Shown piece by piece: positions 53,470 through 61,601 of a stretch of 64,000 bases of DNA. Source of the stretch: Paragonimus westermani (Eukaryota; Platyhelminthes; Trematoda; Plagiorchiida; Troglotrematidae); NCBI GenBank assembly GCA_008508345.1, contig QNGE01001688.1, positions 1 through 64,000 on the forward strand, given 5' to 3'. Position numbers and translations under genes: made by a program. The notes below the pieces were generated by a model. That model was given only the letters and a program-made list of their open reading frames with translations. It was not told where the DNA came from and made no database searches. Positions within the stretch are counted from its first letter, which is position 1. Every line of letters starts with the position of its first letter.

Positions 53470-56400
53470 ACCACATTCGCTAACGGTCTACGTCATTATT
53501 TTCCATAACTCTAGAACATACAGATAGTTGACGTTTTTACTTGTTTGATGAAGGAATGCGAGTACCAGTAGAGGTTGTCAACTTTGTGGAACCAAAATGA
53601 ACTTAAGGCCAACTGCCTCTTGTACATAACATGCACGCTGTGCTGAACACATGAGGTGCACTGTTTACAGTTTTCAATAGGCCGCTGGGAAATGTTGGTT
53701 TCAAAGCCTGACTGGTGACAAGCATCATTTGTCAACCTTATAGGCGCACGTTCAAGCCCGTGAGAGAAATCAACCGCAGCACTGGGGTGTGAACTCAAAA
53801 ACGGATACCATGTTTAACGAGACAGCACTGTATGTTTATGGTTGAAGTTGTGCAGTCGTCAAAAGAGAAAAGCCCAGTAGGACTAAACCTGTCAGTCAAC
53901 AGGATGATCAGAATAGCTCATTTAGGTGAAGGTTGTCAATGGATTATGTGGGTTACTGGACAAATATCGAACAAACGTTTGTTCATCACTGCCGCCTGGT
54001 GATCATAGGTAAATCGAAATTCCCATACATTTGGCTTAACCTGATTTTGTTCAGCACCGTACAACCAAAAACTGAGTAGGTATTTCGTCTTCCACACAGA
54101 AACACCTGTATTTAAAGAACAACTCAACATACTTTTAGTGGATTTCTTCGTGTGTTGAAAGTAAACTGGGAAGAATTTGGGTCAACTACAAAAGGTTGGA
54201 AATTGTTTTTTAAACATCAACAAATCTGAAAGTAAAGGGAAGACTTGAGTGCAAAACTAGCTGGTTACACGAAATCGGTGCATCCATAAAACTATATGAA
54301 AAGGTTAAATGTGAAAACTACACTGGTGAGACATTTTTGTTTGTCAACATTTCCAGCCTAAAACCGAATGATGAATTAAGTATTTATTTTATGATGGCGA
54401 TATGGCTTGGAACCATTTCAGTTCGCTCGTGCTAAATGGTTAGGGCTTCGAAATGCGATAAAACTAACAGACAACGGTACTGATAGGCAAACCAGTGAAT
54501 GTATAGAAGAGTTTGAGTTATATATTTGTCTCTGATACGCAGTTTACACACAATATAAGTCAGGATAGAAATTATTACACGATAGTTACGAACGCCCTTA
54601 GGTCAGCCAGTGTAGTCCAAAGCACTTGTGTGCCGGGTTTGAAACTCAAATGCAGTAGGTAACAATGATATTTTCTTACATGTGCCAGAATTTCCAAGTT
54701 CTCATTTAATTGTGTCATCTTCAACTAAGCTCTCACTCTTCGGTCACATTTTGCAAATCTCTGTGCATCCGCTTCCGAACTTAATGAGAAAAACCACGAG
54801 AAAAACGTGAAAATTTCCTCTCTCAAGAGACCGTCATTCCCGCAACTCCGACAAATGTTAGTGAATAGCAAGCTGAGTAATCTCTGAGTTAACGAGGACA
54901 GCAGCTTAAGTTGAACTTTTTCATATCGAAAATCAACCAGGCTGATATTATTAGGGTGGCTCGTTGAAAAACATCCGAACAAATGAAATGTCTGCATCTC
55001 AACTTTGTCGAAGCGCAACACTGATTGAGGGTTACATTGGGAAATGTGGAACACCAGTGTTAAAACTATCAATCTGCAGAAAAAGACTTTCGGCGGGATA
55101 TGCTTCACAGTATTCGTATCGAAGGTATTGAACACCGAGCGAAAAACACCAGGTGGTAACAAGGTAAAACATCCCAAATTAATAAAGTGCGTTTGTTCCC
55201 GGTTGTGCTGAGATTTACACTAGCTAAAATATAACGTCTTTCTGAAGACTGTAAAGACGATCACCGGAAGGTTTTCCGTGTTGTGGTAAACAGGAACATT
55301 AAACATAGAACAATTTGATGGACAGGACTCTTCCGGCAATCGCGTAACACACATATATAGGCTACATGAGCAAGCATTGTCAGTGTTGTAGTGAGAGAAG
55401 TATTGTCCGCAATCAATGGCTTTCGGCGTAAACTCCATTGAATGCTCGTGAACAGAGTGAAATTTGGGAAAAAACAGTCTAATAAGATCTGAGTTGGTGA
55501 AATGAATCCGTTATAAACATTGATGATAGCTATATGTTTCTGACCTACAGCCTCTATTCACAGACTTTACACTATATGACCGTTTAGCAAAGCAAACTTT
55601 TCCTATAACAAATTTACACAATGAAGTCAGAAATAGTTTTTTGCACAATGTATCTCTAAAGCCCATTTAGCTGCATCTCATCAGGCACGTGGGTTTATAT
55701 AGCAAAGTTCAATAGGCATTGTGAAGCTAACAGCTATAATCGCTATTCGTCAGCTTTTTTTCAGAAATCCAGCAAGCAAAAGCCGGCTGTGGCGAAGCTG
55801 TTTCTGAATTCCTTGTTCAAATACGGTTGTTTAGTTGGTTTTTAACTACAGTGACCTTCATTTAGTTGACAGGGCGATTACACTGAAATTTCGGAATGGC
55901 AACTGAAGTTCCGGATCTCGAACACATCCCCACATGAGTGAAGAAGCACGTGGCTCAGATGCATTCTGACGCCCATGTGTGGACATAGCAACCACCGCAC
56001 ATACCACTGGTCTCAAAGATTGCTCGTCCTGCCTTGGAGATGGATCCCACTCAGGCAATCAAAGTTGTTTACGCAACCGATAAGCCTCGGTTGCTACGAT
56101 AGACTAGGCATTTGCTCTGACACGCTGTTGTCCTCTTCTGTAAGTGCAGTAAGACTTCTGTTTGGTTATCACTGCCACGGTAACGATGCAACTAACTTAG
56201 ATGTACGCTTTCTTTGTATGTTAAGTTTCAGAAATGACCTCTGAGTTCCTCTTCATAATCCCTTGTTCTGTAGTACGCACATGGCTATATGCAAAGAAAT
56301 TTACCAGGCCATAAATCTGGCGCCTAAACATTTTGAAATGTTGTACGGTGAGTTCAGCTTATGAACCGAAAGCACCTAAGTACACTTCTGAAACTGTGCG

Positions 56401-57472
56401 TGCACGATGCGAAATTCAGTTTAAAAACGACACCCACCATTCAGTAAGCAGGACTGTTATTTTTAGTTGCCTGAAATCTATCCATACAGATTTCTTATCA
56501 CGTACGTTGTGAACAATGGGAGACAAGGTTGAAAAAGTGGCTTTAAGTAAACATTTTGTTGATGGTACTTCTCCGAATCAGGAGCAGAAATGATGCAAAC
56601 CACGTGTTCGCTGTGCCGAATCAGCTAGCGTTCAGTGGAAGAGAAGCAAACGAACTTTGGAAATTTTGACACACTAGAGAGACGACGGTTTATTTTTGTG
56701 GTCATTCTTCGAAAATTCAAAGTGGTCTGGTCAGTATCTTCATGTCCAGAAATTTCGTTGCATACAAACAGTTGTACGCCTCCTCTTAATATAGCTTCTT
56801 GTATCTGTACAGAAGACGATCATAAAAACAGCAGTCTCCTTTTGCGCAGTAAAAGAGAATTGCCACACGGAAACTTTTGACGAAAATCCTTGATTAGAAA
56901 ACAATGAAATTTCAATCACTAGTTCACTGTTTGTTGTGTGCAAACGCTACTTTTATTCAAACCTAGAACTTTCCCAATAATTTAAGTACTTTGAACATTT
57001 GAAGCACACACTACAAACCGTTTGCGCTTCAATCATTCCAGATTATATCACTGGTGAGGCTGAACTTCAACATGTTTTGGCTTACTTGAGCAGGTACTTG
57101 CTAGATCTCAAAACAACGTGCCGCAGCGTTCGGCTTATTGAAATGTTCGTGGTACTGACCACTATTTCCAGGTGTCTAGCTTTGCTTCCACTGCATGCTT
57201 GTAAGATTTGATTAAATGTTTGTTTGAAAGGGTCTGACATTTGTACGTACGACTGTCTACCCAAAAAGAGCAGGTAGAAACAACCGCACTGCTTGTTAAC
57301 AAACACTAGCTGACATTCTTATTCATCCGTAGTAAGAAATTGTAGTATATACCATTACTATTCAAGGCTCAGAGGACAGAAGTGTTCATAGAACTGCAGT
57401 TAATATGAGATTTTTCTCTCATATTACTGAGACACTAAATTTAGTAAACACATTCTGCAGCCACGTTCAATA
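53470..57472. other. Intergenic region between the host gene and the Gypsy element
   Basis: The longest open frame is 150 codons on the minus strand (55177-54725). It is Ser/Phe/Leu-rich, has no recognisable domain and no conserved motif. A frame of that size can arise by chance in 64 kb. Other short frames (53798-53511 -, 55975-56244 +, 57306-57082 -) are equally unsupported. Confidence 0.4.
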
Positions 57473-57477
57473 GTATA
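57473..57477. repeat. Target-site duplication, left copy (GTATA)
   Basis: GTATA immediately before the 5' LTR is repeated exactly at 61597-61601 immediately after the 3' LTR. A 5-base duplication is usual for Ty3/Gypsy integrases and proves that both element ends are exact. Confidence 0.9.
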
Positions 57478-57634
57478 TGTGGTGAAGTGCAGCCAATCGT
57501 GTACGCCATATTTGCATTGGCCAATCAGATTGTTTGACATTGACCTATATCTATAGTATCGATAACAGACTAGATGAGATGTTGTGCGCGGTGTAGTGAA
57601 TACACATCTTGCTCTGAACCTGATTTGCTCTACA
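57478..57634 (+). repeat. 5' LTR (157 bases)
   Basis: It begins TGTGGTGAAG and ends CTCTACA. It matches the 3' LTR except T57624/C61586 and C57628/T61590, both transitions close to the inner end. It holds two CCAAT motifs (57493-57497 and 57521-57525, the latter in the palindrome ATTGGCCAAT) and a TATA-like run near 57546-57556 that could form the promoter. No AATAAA is present. Confidence 0.95.
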
Positions 57635-60600
57635 TGGTGACAGAGATGAAGAACCCGGACTGGATGGGTGTGAGCCCAATGGCGGGATTGAATCTCCGAC
57701 CACCGCCCCAGCTGAACATGAATGAGGATGAAGGACTTCCAGAAAGATGGAAAATGTGGAAGTTGCAATTTCAAGATTTCCGCACGCTAGCTCGACTGTC
57801 GTCAGCCGAGAAGGAGTTTCAGATGGCGATGTTTCGGCATGCCATCGGAGAGCAGGCCGTCCGCTGCATTAACACATTTCCGTATGAGGCAGACGAAGAC
57901 CCAGAAGACTGGGAAAACGTGATGAAGAAACTAGAATGTTATTGTTTGGGATTTACGAACGACACTTTCGAAAGATATAAATTTAATTGCCGCGTCCAAG
58001 AACCTGGGGAATCCGTAGATCAATTTATTCAAGCTCTGAGATCCATGGCTACAACGTGCGGTTTCTGTAACTGCATGCTTGACAAACTGATCAAAGATAG
58101 GTTAATTATCGGAATGAGAAACGGCAATTTGACCAAGAGAATGTTGAGGGATCCTCAGTTGACGCTCAAACAATGCACGGACATGTGTCGAAGTGAAGAG
58201 GCAGCCGACAGAAAGGCCGAAGCCCTCAAAATTCACTCGACAGAGGATGTCAATCGCGTGATGGTCAAAGAACCAAGAAACCCTCCAGCAGGCTGCACTT
58301 TCTGCGGAAGAACCCATGGCTTCAAGAAAGAACAATGTCCAGCCTGGCGAAAAATTTGCACAAAGTGCGGTAAAGCGAATCACTTCTCTGTTTGCTGCAA
58401 GAGTGGTCCAGGTGTGACAAAGGCAACTCAGCCTAGAAGGTACTCAGTGTGTGCGGTTGGAGTGAACGAACCGCACCAGGGTATACGATCTGCCGAAATT
58501 GAACTGAATGGGATAACAATAAACTTCCAGGTGGACTCAGGTGCAGGTGTCAATCTCGTCCCTCGGTCCTGCGTCCCAAACGAACCACTGACGAATACGA
58601 ACCTCGTGCTTCAGATGTGGAATGGAACAACGGTGACACCTACAGGGAAGTTTACAGCAATCTTACGCAACCCTAATAATGACAAACGTATCGAACAAGT
58701 TTTGTTTGTGGTCAAAGAAAATTTCCCACCCCTTCTTGGAATTGAAGCAATCGAAGCGCTGGAATTGGTAACATTTAACTGGGTACATAACGTAACCTCG
58801 CCATTGACCAACATGTGTCTAAAATACTCCAGTGTTTTTGATGGTACTTTGGGAACCTTTCCAGGAGTCTGTAAATTGAGCATCGATTCAGACGCGAAAC
58901 CAGTCGTGTTACCCATTCGTCGTTTGCCACTTTCCGTAAAAGAGACATTTGAAAAGGAACTCATACGGCTGACAGATCTAGGAGTAATACAGCAAGTAGA
59001 CGAGCCAACCGATTGGGTTAGTCAGGTCGCTATAGCCAGCAAGAAATCCGGCGAATTGAGAATTTGCATCGACCCGAAACCATTAAACGCAGCATTAAGA
59101 AGGGAGTATTTTCGACTTCCCTTATTGGAAGACATTCTTCCTCAGCTAACCGGCGCTTGTTTTTTTACCAAGGTAGATTTGTCCTCTGCTTTCTGGCATG
59201 TAAAACTGGACGAACAGTCCAGTTTGTTAACGACATTTGGGACACCTTTTGGTCGTTTCCGTTGGCTTCGTCTACCGTTCGGATTGAAAGTCTCCAGTGA
59301 AATATTCCAAAAACGACTAATCCAAGCGATTGAGAACCTACCCGGTGTCATGTGCATAGCTGACGATGTTTTGATCCACGGTCGTACCAAAGTCGAACAC
59401 GACAAAAATCTGGAACTCTTTTTAGCTAGATGCCAACGGGTTGGCATCAAGCTCAAACAAGAGAAAATCGAATATTGTACCAACGAGGTTACTTTCCATG
59501 GACACGTTTTATCCAGAGAAGGAATCAAGCCGGATCCAGCAAAAATCGGTGCAATAGTGAATATGGAACACCCAAGGGATGTGAAAGGTATTGCTCGTTT
59601 CAATGGAATGATTAACTACCTGAGTCGATTTCTGCCCTGTTTGGCTCAAATCATGGAGCCCATCAGGCTACTGACCCACAAGGATACGCCATGGGTGTGG
59701 GGAGAGGAACAGGAGCGGGCGTGGAAACATATCAAGCAACTAATCGTCAAAGCTCCTGTATTACGTTACTATGATTCACGTCTGCCGTTAGTGATACAAT
59801 GTGACAGCAGCCAAAACGGGATTGGAGCAGTTCTCATGCAGAACGGACAGCCGATTGATTTCCGAAGTCGAACCATGAGTAGCGCCGAGACCCGATACGC
59901 ACAAATCGAAAAGGAACTGCTGGCGGTGGTCTTTGCAATGGAAAAATTCAACGATTACACATTTGGGAGAAAAACTATCGTCCAAACCGACCATAAACCA
60001 TTGACAACTATCGTAAAAAAGCCTCTGGATAAGGCGCCACGCCGTTTGCAGGCAATGCTGGTACGCCTACAGAAGTACAATTTCGAGATCGGATACACTC
60101 CTGGAAAGAACATGGTACTGGCGGATACACTATCGCGAGCCCCACTGGCAACAGAAGAAGACAACTGCACCGGATACGAACAAGTACACCTAACGCTCGC
60201 GGAATCAGACTCGCGGTTACCACGAATAAGGCAGACGTTTGCCGATGACGAAGAGATGGAGAAGCTCGAAGAGCAAATCAGAAACGGCTGGCCCGACAAC
60301 GCACGACAAGTGAGTGAAATCATTCGTCCTTATTTCAAGGTCCGGGATGAGTTGACCACAGAAAACGGTCTTGTGTTCCGTGGAGAACGGTTGATTATTC
60401 CACGAGCTGCCAGAAAACTCACTATGCAAGAAATACATCGTTCGCACCTCGGTGTGCGTAGTTGTACGAGACGCGCTAAGGATACCGTATACTGGCCAGG
60501 CATGACTAGTCATATCAAGGATTTTGTTTCAACCTGTATGGTCTGCAAGCAGTACGGGACTCGACAGCCAAAGGAGCCTATGGTGTGCCGCTCAGTCCCC

Positions 60601-61428
60601 AAGCGACCTTGGCAACACGTAGCGGTTGATCTATTCTCGCATACAGACAAGTCATATCTACTTTTGGTGGACTATTTCAGCGATTTTTTTGAAATTGAGA
60701 AGTTAAATTCTACATCAGCCGAGGAGATAATCGGCAGGTTGAAAGCCCAATTCGCAAGATATGGCATTCCAGAGTGTGTGAGATCAGATGGTGGTCCACA
60801 ATTTTCAGCACAACAGTTTGCGGAATTTGCCGAAAAATGGCGTTTTAAACACGAAGTCTCCAGTCCACACCACAGTCAGTCTAACGGTAAAGCGGAATCT
60901 GCTGTGAAGGAGGCAAAGAAAATAATGAAGAAATGTTCAACAGCCAAAGAAGACGCCTATCTGGCACTGCTAGAACACAGAAACACCCCGTCAGCAGACA
61001 TAGATTTGAGTCCGGCTCAACGGCTCATGGGAAGAAGAACGAGAACACGAATACCACTAGTTGAAGATCGTCTAGCCCTGCAAACTGTCACGTGGGACAC
61101 CGTAAGAAAGCGATTGAAACAACGAATGGAACGAGAAAGGCAAGTGTATGACAAAGGGGCTCATGAGCTACCAAGATTGGAAGAAGGAGATACCGTTTGG
61201 ATTCAGCCGTTCGGTATGGGCTCTGACAGATGGGCCCCAGGGATTGTGGAAGGACGAGATGGAGAGCGTTCTTATGTGGTACGCACAAACCACGGGACAT
61301 TAAGGAGGAATAGAGTACACCTACGGAAACAGGAAACGACGAACACAAGTTCTGGAGCAGCTGAATTCTGTTCCACTGAAGAGAACGAGTTCGTTCTACG
61401 AAACCGAAGAATACCGAAGATTCTTTAA
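57574..61428 (+). CDS. Gag-Pol polyprotein, Ty3/Gypsy type
   Basis: A single 1284-codon frame. Numbered from the first ATG, it contains a capsid-like region (about 50-220) and two zinc knuckles (Cys241/Cys244/His248/Cys255, irregular; Cys262/Cys265/His270/Cys275, CX2CX4HX4C). Then come an aspartic protease (DSGA, Asp321), a reverse transcriptase (about 448-610; Asp535, and Asp597-Asp598 in CIADD), RNase H (Asp744, Glu781, Asp806, Asp851) and an integrase. The integrase has a zinc-binding part (His955, His958, Cys988, Cys991), a DD35E core (Asp1019, Asp1072, Glu1108) and a basic C-terminal part. All catalytic residues are present. The first ATG lies inside the 5' LTR; ATGs at 57634 (on the LTR/primer-site junction) and 57646 are more likely starts. 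No frameshift separates Gag from Pol. Confidence 0.95.
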   Translation: MRCCARCSEYTSCSEPDLLYMVTEMKNPDWMGVSPMAGLNLRPPPQLNMNEDEGLPERWKMWKLQFQDFRTLARLSSAEKEFQMAMFRHAIGEQAVRCINTFPYEADEDPEDWENVMKKLECYCLGFTNDTFERYKFNCRVQEPGESVDQFIQALRSMATTCGFCNCMLDKLIKDRLIIGMRNGNLTKRMLRDPQLTLKQCTDMCRSEEAADRKAEALKIHSTEDVNRVMVKEPRNPPAGCTFCGRTHGFKKEQCPAWRKICTKCGKANHFSVCCKSGPGVTKATQPRRYSVCAVGVNEPHQGIRSAEIELNGITINFQVDSGAGVNLVPRSCVPNEPLTNTNLVLQMWNGTTVTPTGKFTAILRNPNNDKRIEQVLFVVKENFPPLLGIEAIEALELVTFNWVHNVTSPLTNMCLKYSSVFDGTLGTFPGVCKLSIDSDAKPVVLPIRRLPLSVKETFEKELIRLTDLGVIQQVDEPTDWVSQVAIASKKSGELRICIDPKPLNAALRREYFRLPLLEDILPQLTGACFFTKVDLSSAFWHVKLDEQSSLLTTFGTPFGRFRWLRLPFGLKVSSEIFQKRLIQAIENLPGVMCIADDVLIHGRTKVEHDKNLELFLARCQRVGIKLKQEKIEYCTNEVTFHGHVLSREGIKPDPAKIGAIVNMEHPRDVKGIARFNGMINYLSRFLPCLAQIMEPIRLLTHKDTPWVWGEEQERAWKHIKQLIVKAPVLRYYDSRLPLVIQCDSSQNGIGAVLMQNGQPIDFRSRTMSSAETRYAQIEKELLAVVFAMEKFNDYTFGRKTIVQTDHKPLTTIVKKPLDKAPRRLQAMLVRLQKYNFEIGYTPGKNMVLADTLSRAPLATEEDNCTGYEQVHLTLAESDSRLPRIRQTFADDEEMEKLEEQIRNGWPDNARQVSEIIRPYFKVRDELTTENGLVFRGERLIIPRAARKLTMQEIHRSHLGVRSCTRRAKDTVYWPGMTSHIKDFVSTCMVCKQYGTRQPKEPMVCRSVPKRPWQHVAVDLFSHTDKSYLLLVDYFSDFFEIEKLNSTSAEEIIGRLKAQFARYGIPECVRSDGGPQFSAQQFAEFAEKWRFKHEVSSPHHSQSNGKAESAVKEAKKIMKKCSTAKEDAYLALLEHRNTPSADIDLSPAQRLMGRRTRTRIPLVEDRLALQTVTWDTVRKRLKQRMERERQVYDKGAHELPRLEEGDTVWIQPFGMGSDRWAPGIVEGRDGERSYVVRTNHGTLRRNRVHLRKQETTNTSSGAAEFCSTEENEFVLRNRRIPKIL
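57635..57652 (+). other. Primer-binding site
   Basis: TGGTGACAGAGATG follows the 5' LTR with no gap. The TGG pairs with the CCA end of a tRNA primer. I cannot name the tRNA with certainty. The site overlaps the coding frame. Confidence 0.75.
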
Positions 61429-61439
61429 AAAGGGAAGGA
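61427..61439 (+). other. Polypurine tract
   Basis: AAAAAGGGAAGGA abuts the 3' LTR. It primes plus-strand DNA synthesis. Its first two bases are the last two of the Gag-Pol stop codon TAA (61426-61428). Confidence 0.88.
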
Positions 61440-61596
61440 TGTGGTGAAGTGCAGCCAATCGTGTACGCCATATTTGCATTGGCCAATCAGATTGTTTGAC
61501 ATTGACCTATATCTATAGTATCGATAACAGACTAGATGAGATGTTGTGCGCGGTGTAGTGAATACACATCTTGCTCTGAACCTGACTTGTTCTACA
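61440..61596 (+). repeat. 3' LTR (157 bases)
   Basis: It is the same length as the 5' LTR with two transitions, both in its last 11 bases. The low divergence indicates a young insertion. Confidence 0.95.
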
Positions 61597-61601
61597 GTAT
61601 A
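61597..61601. repeat. Target-site duplication, right copy (GTATA)
   Basis: Exact copy of 57473-57477. The neighbouring target is AT-rich (ATGTGTATATATATC). Confidence 0.9.

Larger units (their letters stand above)
57478..61596 (+). mobile_element. Complete Ty3/Gypsy LTR retrotransposon, 4119 bases
   Basis: The element has two 157-base LTRs (TGT...ACA) differing at two positions, a primer-binding site directly after the 5' LTR, one open Gag-Pol frame, a polypurine tract directly before the 3' LTR, and a perfect GTATA target duplication. Domain order (protease, reverse transcriptase, RNase H, integrase) is that of Ty3/Gypsy. There is no envelope gene and no chromodomain. The sequence style resembles invertebrate Mag/K02A2.6-like elements; this sub-clade is a guess from motif feel. 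With no stop or frameshift, it is recent and could still move. Confidence 0.95.

Noticed and set aside
57424..57774. Minus-strand 116-codon frame over the 5' LTR, and its partner at 61425-61628
   Set aside because: Both are antisense readings of the LTR and Gag start; the shared peptide simply reflects the LTR duplication.
58102..61486. Several minus- and plus-strand frames inside the Gypsy element
   Set aside because: They are shadows of the 1284-codon Gag-Pol frame, with no domains of their own.
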